Assembly (NCBI RefSeq): GCF_014467235.1
Contig: NZ_NKHP01000004.1
Span: 140,351 to 204,350, forward strand
Length of the DNA: 64,000 nucleotides
Direction of reading: 5' to 3'
Source: Xenorhabdus indica
GTDB lineage: Bacteria > Pseudomonadota > Gammaproteobacteria > Enterobacterales > Enterobacteriaceae
Part shown: in pieces, positions 20,253-30,860 of the stretch
Layout of the letters: the number at the start of each line of letters is the position of its first letter
Numbering within the stretch: position 1 is the stretch's first letter
Notes under the pieces: generated by a model
Told to the model about the DNA's origin: nothing
The model's input: the letters and a program-made list of their open reading frames with translations, nothing else
Databases searched by the model: none
Translations under genes and position numbers: made by a program

Positions 20253-21182
20253 TCATTTATTCAGAGCAATTGTAAGTGATGATACATCATTTACTGCTAC
20301 AGCACTTAAAGTATCAACAATTCGTTTTGTTAAACCAGTTAATACCTTACCTGGCCCTATTTCTAAAATTTTATCAATACCTTGCGTTGCAAAGTATTCA
20401 ACAGATTCTGTCCAGCGTACAGGATTATACAACTGACGAACCAGCGCATCCTGAATCGCATCAGCAGATTCTTCTACCCTCACATCCACATTATTGACAA
20501 CAGGGAACTGCGGTTGGTTAAACACAACAGATTGCAATGCAGTTGCTAACTGGTCTGCCGCAGATTTCATCAGCGCACAATGGGAAGGAACACTGACGGC
20601 CAAAGGCAAAGCTCGTTTAGCCCCGGCAGCTTTACATGCAGCCCCTGCACGCTCTACTGCTTCTTTTTCGCCAGCAATGACAACTTGTCCAGGTGAGTTA
20701 AAGTTAACAGGTGAAACAATTTGTCCCTGTGCTGATTCTTCGCACGCTTTTGCAATGGATTCATTATCCAGGCCAATAATGGCATACATAGCACCTTGCC
20801 CTTCAGGTACTGCCTCCTGCATCAGTTTCCCGCGGAATTCGACCAACTTGATAGCTTGTTGGAATTCGATTACACCAGCACAAACCAGCGCAGAATATTC
20901 ACCAAGGCTATGACCAGCCAGCATGGAAGGAGCTTGACCACTCTGCTCCTGCCATATCCGCCAAATGGCAACGGAAGCCGCCAGCAACGCAGGCTGTGTT
21001 TTCCACGTTTTATTCAGTTCTTCTGCTGGCCCCTGCTGAACTAATTCCCATAAATCGTATCCGAGAACCTCAGAAGCCTCTGCGAAAGTTTGTTCGACAA
21101 GCGGAAATTCTGTCGCTAAATCAGCTAACATGCCAAGGGATTGAGAACCTTGGCCAGGGAATACCATTGCAAAATCAGACAT
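20253..21182 (-). CDS. fabD: Malonyl-CoA:ACP transacylase FabD
   Basis: Loads malonyl groups from CoA onto acyl carrier protein. The 309-residue protein (same as E. coli) has the nucleophile S92 in GHSLGE and H201 in SVPSHCALM, plus the FPGQGSQ N-terminal signature. Confidence 0.98.
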   Translation of the reverse strand: MSDFAMVFPGQGSQSLGMLADLATEFPLVEQTFAEASEVLGYDLWELVQQGPAEELNKTWKTQPALLAASVAIWRIWQEQSGQAPSMLAGHSLGEYSALVCAGVIEFQQAIKLVEFRGKLMQEAVPEGQGAMYAIIGLDNESIAKACEESAQGQIVSPVNFNSPGQVVIAGEKEAVERAGAACKAAGAKRALPLAVSVPSHCALMKSAADQLATALQSVVFNQPQFPVVNNVDVRVEESADAIQDALVRQLYNPVRWTESVEYFATQGIDKILEIGPGKVLTGLTKRIVDTLSAVAVNDVSSLTIALNK

Positions 21183-21200
21183 GTTTATCTTCCTGTTAAG

Positions 21201-22154
21201 TTAAAAACGTACTAGCGCTGAGCCCCAGGTAAAGCCACCGCCAAATGCTTCAAGTAAAACAAGTTGGCCACGTTGAATTCTTCCATCACGTACCGCTTCA
21301 TCAAACGCAGTCGGAACAGATGCCGCAGAGGTATTGCCATGACGATCGAGTGTCACAACAACTTTATCCATAGCCATATTCAATTTTTTAGCTGTTGCAG
21401 AAATAATACGTAAATTCGCCTGATGAGGAACCAGCCAGTCAAGCTGCGAATGAGCTAAATCGTTAGCTTTCAAAGTCTCATCAACGATATTCGCTAATTC
21501 TCGCACGGCAACCTTAAATACTTCATTGCCAACCATTGTGACGTATGCGGGTGAACTCAATTTTTGGCGATCTTGATGAGGGACTGAGAGTAATTCGCCA
21601 TAATGACCATCTGCATGCAGGTGAGTTGACAGAACACCCGGCTCTTCCGAAGCACCGACAACCATCGCACCTGCCGCGTCACCGAAGAGGATAACTGTAC
21701 TGCGATCTTTAGGATCCACAATTTTGGAGACAATATCAGATCCAATAACCAGTGCACATTTAGCGGCACCAGTTTTAATAAATTGATCAACAACACTTAA
21801 TGCATATGCAAACCCGGCACAAGCAGCCGCAACATCAAAAGCCGGAATATTATTAATACCTAACAACTTCTGGATCTGACAAGCACTACTAGGAAAAGCA
21901 TGGCTTCCCGTTGTTGTTGCAACAACAATCAAATCGATTTGCGTTTTATCGATACCCGCCATTTCAATGGCTTTTTCAGCCGCTCTGAATCCCATAGTAG
22001 CAACTGTTTCACCTTCAGCAGCTATACGGCGTTCACGGATACCTGTACGAGTCACGATCCACTCATCAGTTGTATCCACCATTTTTTCTAAATCTGCGTT
22101 AGTACGCACCTGAGAAGGCAAATAACTGCCCGTGCCTAAGATCTTTGTATACAT
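21201..22154 (-). CDS. fabH: 3-oxoacyl-[ACP] synthase III FabH
   Basis: Starts fatty-acid synthesis by condensing acetyl-CoA with malonyl-ACP. The 317-residue protein has the Cys-His-Asn triad C112, H244 and N274 at the same positions as the E. coli enzyme. It sits 6 bp after plsX in the operon. Confidence 0.98.
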   Translation of the reverse strand: MYTKILGTGSYLPSQVRTNADLEKMVDTTDEWIVTRTGIRERRIAAEGETVATMGFRAAEKAIEMAGIDKTQIDLIVVATTTGSHAFPSSACQIQKLLGINNIPAFDVAAACAGFAYALSVVDQFIKTGAAKCALVIGSDIVSKIVDPKDRSTVILFGDAAGAMVVGASEEPGVLSTHLHADGHYGELLSVPHQDRQKLSSPAYVTMVGNEVFKVAVRELANIVDETLKANDLAHSQLDWLVPHQANLRIISATAKKLNMAMDKVVVTLDRHGNTSAASVPTAFDEAVRDGRIQRGQLVLLEAFGGGFTWGSALVRF

Positions 22155-22160
22155 TTATGC

Positions 22161-23198
22161 TTATTCACTCTTGGGTAATACTGCATCTAGCCGGGCTGCG
22201 ATCCTTTCCGGAACCCGCTTCTCTACAGCCTTAACGGCTTGCTCGATAGCAGCTTTGAATGCGTATTCATTCGCGGCACCATGACTTTTTATGACAATAC
22301 CACGCAATCCTAATAGTGTTGCGCCGTTATACTGATCAGGGTTTAGATGACCAAAGCGTTTTGCTATTTGCTTGAGCAAAAACTTCCTGAATATTTTCAC
22401 CAACCATGACGATTTTTTCTTCTGCCCATCTGGTGATTTAACCAGAGACAGAACCACTCTGATTGCGCCTTCCATTGTCTTCAGCGTAACATTACCTGCG
22501 AAGCCGTCACACACGAGGACATCTGTTTTCCCCGTTAATAACTCATTACCTTCCACATAACCTATGTAATTAATTAAATTACTATTCCGTAATATCATGG
22601 CGGCTTCGCGGATATTATCTAGCCCTTTGGATTCCTCTTCCCCGATATTCAGCAATGCCACACGTGGATTATTTGCACCTGCAACATCTTCTGCCATCAC
22701 AGCGCCCATAATGGCAAATTGCACTAACATACGACTATTACAATTAATATTAGCGCCCAAATCTAATACAACTGTTTTTTGCTGTTTCAGATTAGGTATA
22801 ACTGTCACTAAGGCAGGCCGTTCAATCCCCTCGATCGACTTCAACATCAATTTAGCCAGCCCCATTAATACTCCGGTATTCCCCGCACTGACACATGCTT
22901 GCGCTTCACCTGATTTCACTAAATTTAGTGCAATACGCATTGAAGTACCGTGACTGGAACGAATTGCCTGAGAAGGCTTTACATCGTTGGCAACTACATG
23001 TTCCGCAGGAATAATTTGCAAACGGCCGAGCAGCTCAGCATTTTTATTTGCAAGCAAAGGAGAAATGGTTTCGGGATCACCGACCAACAGTAGTTTTAAT
23101 CGCGGATTAGATGCCAGTGCCTGCAATGCAGCAGGCACTATGATGCGAGGACCAAAGTCCCCGCCCATAGCATCTAACGCTAGGGTTAGATTAGCCAA
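22161..23198 (-). CDS. plsX: Phosphate acyltransferase PlsX
   Basis: Makes acyl-phosphate from acyl-ACP, linking fatty-acid and phospholipid synthesis. The 345-residue protein begins [14 protein letters not shown] and contains [14 protein letters not shown] and CDGFAGN, all typical of PlsX. The start codon is TTG at 23198; E. coli plsX also starts with TTG, which supports the choice. The C-terminus is a little shorter than in E. coli. Confidence 0.96.
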   Translation of the reverse strand: MANLTLALDAMGGDFGPRIIVPAALQALASNPRLKLLLVGDPETISPLLANKNAELLGRLQIIPAEHVVANDVKPSQAIRSSHGTSMRIALNLVKSGEAQACVSAGNTGVLMGLAKLMLKSIEGIERPALVTVIPNLKQQKTVVLDLGANINCNSRMLVQFAIMGAVMAEDVAGANNPRVALLNIGEEESKGLDNIREAAMILRNSNLINYIGYVEGNELLTGKTDVLVCDGFAGNVTLKTMEGAIRVVLSLVKSPDGQKKKSSWLVKIFRKFLLKQIAKRFGHLNPDQYNGATLLGLRGIVIKSHGAANEYAFKAAIEQAVKAVEKRVPERIAARLDAVLPKSE

Positions 23199-23227
23199 GA
23201 TATCAACTTGCTAATAATTAGCTGAAA

Positions 23228-23398
23228 TTACTTGTTGATTACCTTGCGGCCACGGTAGTAACCATCAGCAGTCACATGGTGACGCAGGTGAGTTTCACCA
23301 GAAGTTTTGTCTACAGAAACTTGTGCTGTAGTCAGTGCGTCATGAGAACGACGCATACCACGTTTAGAACGAGTTGGTTTATTCTGTTGTACGGCCAT
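23228..23398 (-). CDS. rpmF: 50S ribosomal protein L32
   Basis: A 56-codon gene between yceD and plsX. The product starts [20 protein letters not shown] and ends [11 protein letters not shown], almost the E. coli L32 sequence with one residue fewer in the middle. It is 12 bp downstream of yceD and co-transcribed with it, as in E. coli. Confidence 0.98.
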   Translation of the reverse strand: MAVQQNKPTRSKRGMRRSHDALTTAQVSVDKTSGETHLRHHVTADGYYRGRKVINK

Positions 23399-23410
23399 TG
23401 ACCTTACTCC

Positions 23411-23935
23411 TTAAGTACTTTTCTTTAAACTGGCTAATACGGCAAATGGGTTTGGTTTTTCTACTTCAGGAGGCAGAACACCAAACACCATGTCCGCGTC
23501 GGACACTTCACAGTGTTCAGAATCATGTACCGGAACTACTGGTAGAGAGAGAATTATTTCATCTTCAATCATAGCCAGTAAATCTATTTCACCAAATTCA
23601 TTAATGTCAATTGGCTCATACTCTTCCGGTAATGCCTCAGCCTGCTCATCATTGACGACCGGGCTAAAACAATACGTTGTGTGAACATGATGACTGAAAT
23701 TACTGCCACAGCGCTGACAGGCAAGCGTAACATCCACATCTGAATGCCCTTTTACAACCGCCAGACGCTGATTATCAATCTGAAATGATAATGAGCTATC
23801 TACATCACTATCCACACTGACCACAGACTCTACGAGACGAGACACTTGTTCAGCAGAATAACTACCTGTGTAGTCTAATCTTTTCTGGGCTGCACGAAGT
23901 ACGTCAATGGTCAGGGGTAATTTTACCTTCTGCAT
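23411..23935 (-). CDS. yceD: 23S rRNA accumulation protein YceD (DUF177)
   Basis: A 174-residue protein needed for normal 23S rRNA accumulation in related bacteria. It carries the CQRCG pair of the DUF177 family (around 74-77), the conserved [20 protein letters not shown] stretch, and ends [13 protein letters not shown]. It is the first gene of yceD-rpmF-plsX-fabHDG. The start ATG at 23935 has no Shine-Dalgarno sequence and lies only 9 bp after a strong -10 box, so the mRNA may be leaderless. Confidence 0.95.
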   Translation of the reverse strand: MQKVKLPLTIDVLRAAQKRLDYTGSYSAEQVSRLVESVVSVDSDVDSSLSFQIDNQRLAVVKGHSDVDVTLACQRCGSNFSHHVHTTYCFSPVVNDEQAEALPEEYEPIDINEFGEIDLLAMIEDEIILSLPVVPVHDSEHCEVSDADMVFGVLPPEVEKPNPFAVLASLKKST

Positions 23936-23944
23936 AAGGCGCGC

Positions 23945-23973
23945 ATATTATCTTTGTAATGGGACATAGTCAA
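23945..23973 (-). promoter_or_regulatory. Strong sigma-70 promoter of yceD-rpmF
   Basis: On the minus strand TTGACT (complement of 23968-23973) and TAATAT (complement of 23945-23950) are separated by exactly 17 bp. Five of six bases match consensus in each box. Transcription would start within a few bases of the yceD ATG. Confidence 0.75.
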
Positions 23974-24076
23974 AGAAAAAGGCCACACATCTGCACCTTT
24001 CCGCCAAATATTCGCTTAATAAGCGGCGTATAGTTTAAAATGCCTGCAAATATTTCTCTACGTATTTTATGGAAAA

Positions 24077-24673
24077 ATGATGCTTCCGATTGTTTTATCG
24101 TCAACTTCGATATATCGCCGCTTATTGTTAGAAAAAATAGGTTTACCTTTTACCTGTGCAGCACCACATGTTAATGAAAATTCGCAGGAGAATGAAACGC
24201 CAGAGCAATTAGTCATGCGCCTTTCACGAGCAAAGGCTATCGCATTACAAAAACATTATTCCAGTCACCTTATTATAGGTTCCGATCAGGTATGTGTTTT
24301 AAACGGTAACATTACAGGAAAACCCCATAATTTTGAGAATGCTCTCTCACAACTAAAAAAAGCCAGTGGGCAACGCGTTACTTTTTATACTGGCATTACA
24401 TTATTCAATAGCAAAACAGGAAATACCGATACGCGCTGTGAACTATTTCATGTCCACTTCAGAACACTGAATGAAGCCGAAATCATCAACTATCTAAAAA
24501 AAGAACAACCTTTCAATTGTGCAGGTAGTTTTAAAAGTGAAGGTTTGGGAATTACATTATTTGAAAAACTTGACGGTAAAGATCCCAATACATTAATTGG
24601 CCTGCCATTAATTACCCTGACAGACATGCTTATCCGTCAGGGGGTAAACCCTCTGACGGCACAACATTCATAA
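24077..24673 (+). CDS. yceF: 7-methyl-GTP pyrophosphatase YceF (Maf family)
   Basis: Maf/HAM1-superfamily nucleotide pyrophosphatase that hydrolyses m7GTP and keeps it out of RNA. The 198-residue protein has [14 protein letters not shown] at the start, the catalytic IIGSDQVC and GKP motifs, and [12 protein letters not shown] near 150. ATG codons at 24077 and 24080 are both possible. It is divergent from yceD. Confidence 0.93.
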   Translation: MMLPIVLSSTSIYRRLLLEKIGLPFTCAAPHVNENSQENETPEQLVMRLSRAKAIALQKHYSSHLIIGSDQVCVLNGNITGKPHNFENALSQLKKASGQRVTFYTGITLFNSKTGNTDTRCELFHVHFRTLNEAEIINYLKKEQPFNCAGSFKSEGLGITLFEKLDGKDPNTLIGLPLITLTDMLIRQGVNPLTAQHS

Positions 24674-24692
24674 CCAACTTACAACCATTTAA

Positions 24693-25643
24693 TTACATTT
24701 GACGCAATTTTTTTAAACATTGGCGTAACCCAGTATCCATTGGCGCTTCAAAGCACAAAGTTTCTCCTGTTGATGGATGGGTAAATTTTAATGAACTGGC
24801 ATGCAGAAATAGTCGTTTAATTCCTGTTTCTGCAAGCTGTTCATCAAATGTTTTGTCACCGTAGCGATCATCAAATGCAATTGGATGCCCCGCATATAAG
24901 GTGTGCACACGGATCTGGTGAGTACGTCCTGTTACAGGGCTGGCTCGTACCAGTGTGGCAAATGCATACCGCTCTTCAACCTTGAAACGCGTCTCCGATG
25001 GTTTACCTTCACTGCTAACCTTAACGACCCTCTCACCGCTTTGCAGAATATTTTTTAATAAAGGTGCCTGCACTACTTTACAATGGGATTGCCATTGGCC
25101 ACGCACCAATGCCAAATAATCTTTCTGCATTTGTTTTAAACGTAATTGTTCATGTAATGAACGTAAAGCTGAACGTTTTTTTGCGATCAGTAAAACCCCG
25201 GATGTATCACGATCTAGGCGATGTACCAGTTCAAGAAAACGCGCTTCAGGCCGTAATGCACGCAATCCTTCAATCACACCAAAGCTCAGCCCGCTCCCAC
25301 CATGTACGGCTGTTCCTGATGGTTTATTGATAACTAAAATATAATCATCTTCATAAAGAATACATTCTGCCAAAGCAGCTACTTTATCCAGCTTTGCAGA
25401 AACAGGAACATCCTGTTTTTCTGCTACTCTGACAGGCGGAATTCTGACAATATCATTGGCTGTCAATTTATATTCAGGCTTAACTCTTCCTTTGTTGACT
25501 CTAACTTCACCTTTGCGCAAGATCCGATAGACCATACTCTTAGGTACACCTTTTAAGCGAGCCAGCAAAAAATTATCAATTCTCTGGCCTGCTTCATCGT
25601 CATCAATAGTGACAAACTGTACAATTTGATTATTTGTTTTCAT
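24693..25643 (-). CDS. rluC: 23S rRNA pseudouridine synthase RluC
   Basis: Makes pseudouridine at positions 955, 2504 and 2580 of 23S rRNA. The 316-residue protein has an N-terminal S4 domain (about 19-80) and the RluA-type catalytic domain with Asp144 in HRLDRDTSG. It is divergent from rne and convergent with yceF, as in E. coli. Confidence 0.97.
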   Translation of the reverse strand: MKTNNQIVQFVTIDDDEAGQRIDNFLLARLKGVPKSMVYRILRKGEVRVNKGRVKPEYKLTANDIVRIPPVRVAEKQDVPVSAKLDKVAALAECILYEDDYILVINKPSGTAVHGGSGLSFGVIEGLRALRPEARFLELVHRLDRDTSGVLLIAKKRSALRSLHEQLRLKQMQKDYLALVRGQWQSHCKVVQAPLLKNILQSGERVVKVSSEGKPSETRFKVEERYAFATLVRASPVTGRTHQIRVHTLYAGHPIAFDDRYGDKTFDEQLAETGIKRLFLHASSLKFTHPSTGETLCFEAPMDTGLRQCLKKLRQM

Positions 25644-26215
25644 AGACGCAATTTTAATTATCCAGTAAACAGAGTGCCAATCATTTTTAAATTATGTATA
25701 AATAACATCCATATTTTTATTCTTTATTATTAAATTGTCTTAGAATAAAGACTAAAGATTAACAACTTATCACCATTTCATGATAAAAAACTCTTAAAGC
25801 GATAAAGTCACCTTGCTATCACCCCAACAGCAATGGAATAATGCTTTCCGGCCACAGTTTACTAAACTATGAATGGCAGATTGAAATTGTTTGTTATCTG
25901 TTTGTTTGAACAAAAACGCAGCAATGGCGTAAGACGTAATGTTTAATCAAACAATTTATGGGCTGTGGGTTGCAACTTACTGGACTGGGTAGAACCTGTA
26001 CTAATTTATTACAGTATCCCCCCCCAATAAAGAGCGCTGCGTTTCTTCCAATGAAAGAAATGAAATTCAGGCTCGCCGACAATCAGGCACCTCTATACAA
26101 ACGATAGCCGTGAGGCTGGCGGTTTTGTAAAAGACACGAGGTCATCGGTTACCAGTAGTGCTTCTCTTTTTACTCGCAGCTCTATACTAATGTAAAAAAT
26201 AATGAGTAAGTTAGA
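25644..26215 (+). promoter_or_regulatory. rluC-rne intergenic region with the presumed rne autoregulatory 5' UTR
   Basis: 572 bp without a gene. In E. coli rne has a leader of about 360 nt whose hairpins let RNase E control its own mRNA. Here the 3' half (roughly 25860-26215) contains several compact stems, for example TTTCTT/AAGAAA near 26041-26059 and AGCC/GGCT near 26107-26118, and a run of eight C residues at 26018-26025. I infer a similar leader; the exact start and fold were not computed. Confidence 0.55.
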
Positions 26216-29200
26216 ATGAAAAGAATGTTAATCAACGCAACCCAACAGGAAGAGTTGCGTGTCGCCCTTGTTGATGGGCAACGTCTTTATGATCTGGATA
26301 TTGAAAGTCCTGGACACGAGCAAAAAAAGGCAAATATCTACAAAGGTAAAATTACACGGATTGAACCTAGCCTTGAGGCCGCTTTTGTTGATTATGGTGC
26401 AGAGCGACACGGCTTCCTTCCTATAAAAGAAATTGCTCGTGAATATTTTCCAAGTAATTACCATGCCCACGGTCGCCCCAACATTAAGGATATACTGAAA
26501 GAAGGCCAGGAAGTTATCGTTCAGGTCGATAAAGAAGAGCGAGGCAATAAAGGTGCAGCCTTAACAACCTTTATCAGTCTGGCTGGCAGCTATCTGGTTC
26601 TGATGCCAAATAATCCAAGAGCAGGTGGTATTTCCCGTCGTATTGAAGGTGATGATCGCATCGAACTAAAAGAAGCACTCTCTTCTCTTGAAGTACCTGA
26701 AGGTATGGGGCTTATCGTCCGTACTGCCGGTGTCGGCAAATCCGCAGAATCCTTACAAGGAGATCTGAACTTCCGCCTGAAACACTGGGAAGCGATTAAG
26801 AAAGCTGCAAACAACCATCCAGCACCCTTTTTGATTCATCAGGAAAGTAACGTTATCGTACGAGCTTTTCGTGATTATCTGCGTCCAGATATTGGGGAAA
26901 TCCTGATCGATAACCCTAAAATCCTCGATTTGGCACGCCAACATATCACAGCTCTTGGCCGCCCTGATTTTGCCAGCAAAATCAAACTGTATAGTGGTGA
27001 AGTCCCCCTGTTCAGCCATTACCAAATAGAGTCTCAGATCGAATCCGCTTTCCAACGTGAAGTGAGACTGCCTTCTGGAGGTTCAGTCGTCATTGATACC
27101 ACTGAAGCGTTGACTGCAATCGATATCAACTCATCCCGTGCAACCCGTGGGGGAGATATTGAAGAGACCGCTTTTAATACGAATCTGGAAGCCGCAGATG
27201 AGATTGCCCGTCAATTACGCCTGCGAGACCTCGGTGGTCTTATCGTTATCGATTTTATTGATATGACACCCGTTCGTCATCAGCGTGAGGTTGAAAATCG
27301 CTTGCGTGATGCAGTTCGCCAAGATCGTGCCCGTATTCAGATCGGCCGAATCTCCCGTTTTGGTCTGCTGGAAATGTCACGTCAGCGCTTAAGCCCGTCA
27401 CTGGGTGAGTCCAGTCATCATGTCTGTCCACGCTGTAGCGGTACGGGAACCATTCGCGATAATGAATCACTTTCCCTGTCTATTCTTCGTCTAATAGAAG
27501 AAGAAGCATTGAAAGAAAATACTCATCAGGTGCATGCCATTGTTCCTGTTCAAATCGCTTCCTACTTATTGAATGAGAAACGTAAAGCTGTCAGTGCGAT
27601 TGAACATCGTCAGGGTGGTGTCGGCGTGGTTATCGTTCCAAATGATCAAATGCAGACCCCGCACTTCTCTGTTTTACGTGTCCGTAAAGGTGAAGAAATT
27701 TCTGCCCTGAGTTATCAGCTCTTACAGGTTCATGAAACGGAAATGGCAAATGTTCAGGAAGATACACAGCATGAACGTAAGCGTCCTGAACAACCTGCTA
27801 TTTCGACTTTCGATCTGCCTACAGAAACTCCTGCACCTGTAACGGCAAAAACAAAAGAGAAAAAAACACCAGCAAATAATCAGCAAAAAGCAGACAAACC
27901 GGGTTTGTTCAGCCGTCTTTTAAAAGCCCTGAAAAAAGCATTCAGTGGTGAGGAAGAAAAACAACCACGGGAAAAGAGCAAAAAATCTTCCGGTAACGAT
28001 AATCGCCGTTCATCAGACCGCCGTAATTCACGCCGTCAAAACCAACGTCGAGAGCGCAATGAAAATGAAACTCGTAATAATCGTGAGCGTGATGAACAAC
28101 GTAAAGGACGTAATGCTCAGCCTAAAAATAATGTGCAGGATGATACCGTAATAGATAACGAGGCTCGTGAAACTCAGCAGCAACAGCGCCGTGAACAGCG
28201 TGCAGAACGTCAACGCCGCCGTCAGGAAGAAAAACGCCAACAGCAGTTAGAAATCAAAGCACAACAAGTAAGCAAAACTGAAGTTCCAGAGGAAGAAATA
28301 GAGGAACGTCAACCTGTTATGCCGAGGCGCCAACGTCGTCAGCTTGAGCAGAAAATCCGTATTACAGATAGCGTGAAAGAAGAAGCTGTTATTGCTGCCT
28401 TGTCAGCAGCCACGTCTGGATCTGCCTCAGTAATTGTAGAAGAAGAGAAAAAAGTTTCTGTACCGACTGTTATCAATACAGAAATGGAAGTAACGGCTCA
28501 GCTTTCTACCTCAGACGAATCCATCGCGCAAAATGCAAGTGTGCAAGCCCCATCTGCACAAAGTTCTCTGCAAGGTAATGAGCAGCAAGATAACATCATG
28601 CCACGTCGTTCTCGCCGTTCACCACGCCATTTGCGTGTCAGCGGGCAACGTCGTCGTCGTTATCGCGATGAACGTAATCTGACCCAATCACCTGTCCCTC
28701 TTGCAATGGCAGTAGTTTCACCTGAATTAGCATCAGGTAAAGTTTGGGTTAGTTACCCTGTCACACCTGTAATAACAATATCTGAAACAGAGATTTCAAC
28801 TGAAATTTCTGCTGTTGAAGGAATAGCATCAGAACAATCCGTTGATGTCATGCAAATTCCTGCGGTTGCAAAAATGGCTGAACCAGTCTCAATATTTTCT
28901 GTTACTGAAGCAACAAAGACAGAGAAAACCACAAGCAATCACAAAGATGTTAAAGCTGAATCAGTGATCTATTCTGTGGCATCAGCTATAGAGCCTGCCT
29001 CTGAACTGACTGAAACAGCAACACAGGAAACTGTAGGAGCAGCTATCAGCAATGATATCGTATATCAGGTTAAAGCTGTTGTGCATAACGCGGTATTACA
29101 TGAACCTGAGGAAAAAGCACATCATGCAGCAGAACCGATCATCGTGACCTCTATCGCTGAACAGGAACACAATGAAGAACAGCCAACTGTCGCAACGGAA

Positions 29201-29452
29201 ATATGCTCTCAGGCAACGGAAATTAAAGCGAAAGAGACAAAAGCTGCTGAACCACAGATCATCATGGCAAAAAATCATCACGCTTATTCCCCAATGACTA
29301 AAGCTCCGGCACCGGATATGGCGGGACAACCTGTCATTATTACTGAATGGCAACGCCCTGCTTATCCATTTAAAGGAAAAGGAGGTGCAGGTGGGCATTC
29401 TGCAACCAACGTCGCAACATCAGCAATGTCAAAGCCACAGTCATTCGAATAA
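26216..29452 (+). CDS. rne: Ribonuclease E
   Basis: Essential endoribonuclease for mRNA decay, rRNA and tRNA processing and the scaffold of the RNA degradosome, bound to the inner membrane. The 1078-residue protein has the S1 domain (about 39-119), catalytic Asp303 in AIDINSSR and Asp346 in VIDFIDM, and the zinc link CPRC at 404-407. The C-terminal half is disordered: an amphipathic segment near 565-580 ([14 protein letters not shown]) as membrane anchor, arginine-rich RNA-binding tracts about 600-680 and 790-830, then an acidic variable stretch. The C-terminus keeps the APAP...EWQRP...GGAGGHSAT block that binds PNPase in E. coli. A hairpin follows the gene. Confidence 0.99.
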   Translation: MKRMLINATQQEELRVALVDGQRLYDLDIESPGHEQKKANIYKGKITRIEPSLEAAFVDYGAERHGFLPIKEIAREYFPSNYHAHGRPNIKDILKEGQEVIVQVDKEERGNKGAALTTFISLAGSYLVLMPNNPRAGGISRRIEGDDRIELKEALSSLEVPEGMGLIVRTAGVGKSAESLQGDLNFRLKHWEAIKKAANNHPAPFLIHQESNVIVRAFRDYLRPDIGEILIDNPKILDLARQHITALGRPDFASKIKLYSGEVPLFSHYQIESQIESAFQREVRLPSGGSVVIDTTEALTAIDINSSRATRGGDIEETAFNTNLEAADEIARQLRLRDLGGLIVIDFIDMTPVRHQREVENRLRDAVRQDRARIQIGRISRFGLLEMSRQRLSPSLGESSHHVCPRCSGTGTIRDNESLSLSILRLIEEEALKENTHQVHAIVPVQIASYLLNEKRKAVSAIEHRQGGVGVVIVPNDQMQTPHFSVLRVRKGEEISALSYQLLQVHETEMANVQEDTQHERKRPEQPAISTFDLPTETPAPVTAKTKEKKTPANNQQKADKPGLFSRLLKALKKAFSGEEEKQPREKSKKSSGNDNRRSSDRRNSRRQNQRRERNENETRNNRERDEQRKGRNAQPKNNVQDDTVIDNEARETQQQQRREQRAERQRRRQEEKRQQQLEIKAQQVSKTEVPEEEIEERQPVMPRRQRRQLEQKIRITDSVKEEAVIAALSAATSGSASVIVEEEKKVSVPTVINTEMEVTAQLSTSDESIAQNASVQAPSAQSSLQGNEQQDNIMPRRSRRSPRHLRVSGQRRRRYRDERNLTQSPVPLAMAVVSPELASGKVWVSYPVTPVITISETEISTEISAVEGIASEQSVDVMQIPAVAKMAEPVSIFSVTEATKTEKTTSNHKDVKAESVIYSVASAIEPASELTETATQETVGAAISNDIVYQVKAVVHNAVLHEPEEKAHHAAEPIIVTSIAEQEHNEEQPTVATEICSQATEIKAKETKAAEPQIIMAKNHHAYSPMTKAPAPDMAGQPVIITEWQRPAYPFKGKGGAGGHSATNVATSAMSKPQSFE

Positions 29453-29478
29453 TCGAATAATGTAATCGCCTATAAATC

Positions 29479-29505
29479 AAATGGCTCCCAGAAAAGGAGC
29501 CATTT
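29479..29505 (+). terminator. Terminator of rne
   Basis: AAATGGCTCC and GGAGCCATTT pair perfectly over 10 bp with a 7-nt loop, 26 bp after the rne stop. The T tract is short (TTTCTTAT). Confidence 0.75.
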
Positions 29506-29600
29506 CTTATCATTCGCGCTAGAAAAACCGTCTGTTTCATTTCCTTTGAGCTCTGATTCCAATAAACTCAGATAGTTATCATTTAAAATGGTGAATTATT

Positions 29601-30245
29601 ATGGATAAAATTTCGTCTACGAAACCTTGGTTGATTTTTGGTGCGGGCAAAGGTATCGGGCGCTATCTAACCGATATCGCACTAAAACAAAAACGTCCGA
29701 TTACGGCATTAATTCGTAATGAACAACAGGCTATTGAACTAAGTTCAATAGGTGTGAATGTGATACAAGGTGATGCCTGTGACAGCCGAAGTATAGAAAA
29801 AGCTATTGAACATGCCGGAGAAAATCCCATTGTTTTTTCAACCATCGGAGGAGGTAATTCAGATCACTACGGCAATATTTCCATCATAGATGCGTTGGAA
29901 AACGCGCAAATTTCTCGCATGCTCTTGGTGACATCCATAGGATGTGGTGATAGTTGGCACACCTTATCACCACGTGCCAAATCATTATTCGGTCAATCAG
30001 TCAGGCTCAAATCACTGGCAGAAAGTTATCTGCAAACCAGTACATTAGACTTTACAATTATTCGTCCCGGTGGTCTGACTAATCAAGCAGGTACAGGGCA
30101 TTGCCAACGTTATCAGGGGGAAATTCACGGTATGGTGAGTCGTGAGGATGTCGCTTTGCAATTGGCACATATGGCTGAAGATAAAGAGACTTATTACCAG
30201 ATTTACGCTTTGGTCGATCCTGAACTAAAACCTCACTGGGGTTGA
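29601..30245 (+). CDS. NAD(P)-binding (atypical SDR/NmrA-like) oxidoreductase
   Basis: A 214-residue Rossmann protein with the nucleotide-binding motif GAGKGIGRY at about 14-22 and a second conserved region GDAC/TIGGG typical of the NAD(P)H-binding PF13460-type family (biliverdin reductase B and NmrA-like proteins). LLVTSIGCGDSW and FTIIRPGGL are also family features. There is no Tyr-x-x-x-Lys dyad as in classical SDRs. It stands alone between rne and yeeX. The substrate is not recognisable. Confidence 0.75.
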   Translation: MDKISSTKPWLIFGAGKGIGRYLTDIALKQKRPITALIRNEQQAIELSSIGVNVIQGDACDSRSIEKAIEHAGENPIVFSTIGGGNSDHYGNISIIDALENAQISRMLLVTSIGCGDSWHTLSPRAKSLFGQSVRLKSLAESYLQTSTLDFTIIRPGGLTNQAGTGHCQRYQGEIHGMVSREDVALQLAHMAEDKETYYQIYALVDPELKPHWG

Positions 30246-30252
30246 TAAAGTA

Positions 30253-30272
30253 ACCACGCCTTCCGGCGTGGT
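30253..30272. terminator. Hairpin between convergent genes (SDR gene and yeeX)
   Basis: ACCACGCC and GGCGTGGT form a perfect 8-bp stem with a TTCC loop. It lies between two convergent genes and may act in both directions; only weak T-rich sequence follows. Confidence 0.6.
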
Positions 30273-30279
30273 CAATCGC

Positions 30280-30600
30280 TTATTTTACTCCACCATCCAT
30301 TGCCTTAAGCTTTTTGGATAATTCGCGGCGTTCTTTAGACAACTCAGCATTTTTGATAATGTATTCGTCTACTCGCTCTTCATAATCGCTACGCATATGG
30401 ACGATAATTCCTTGAATATCTTCAACTGACATTCCCGGTTTAATGTAATCACTCAGATTATCCAGTAACAGTACACGTTTTTGGTTGTCGCGGATCTTTT
30501 TCTCATTATCTACGATTTCTCGTTGTAATTTATTTTTGCGACGAAAAATACGCACAAACTCTAATACATTATGGAATGTCGGCTTATTCGCGTTGTCCAT
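30280..30600 (-). CDS. yeeX: DUF496 protein YeeX
   Basis: A 106-residue, highly charged, largely helical coiled-coil protein of unknown function. It contains the near-invariant block RRKNKLQRE...[22 protein letters not shown] typical of E. coli YeeX (109 aa). Function is unassigned. In E. coli yeeX is also a few genes from sbcB. Confidence 0.92.
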   Translation of the reverse strand: MDNANKPTFHNVLEFVRIFRRKNKLQREIVDNEKKIRDNQKRVLLLDNLSDYIKPGMSVEDIQGIIVHMRSDYEERVDEYIIKNAELSKERRELSKKLKAMDGGVK

Positions 30601-30860
30601 TTTTTACACCTTTCTTTAATTAGAACGATAATTTTTTATGCTGACTACACAATACAATTTCAGGCAACACATAGACAAGCCAGTTTCGATAATTTATTGA
30701 CGTAATGAGCCTATAGGTTACCATATCTTTAATCTAGCCACACAACAAACTAACTTACCGCGGATAAGACAACTCAAATTATATGAGCATGACTGATAGA
30801 CAAGAATAATACATTGAAATCTAATTAGTTAAACCAACAACCAATGGATACAGAATTGCC

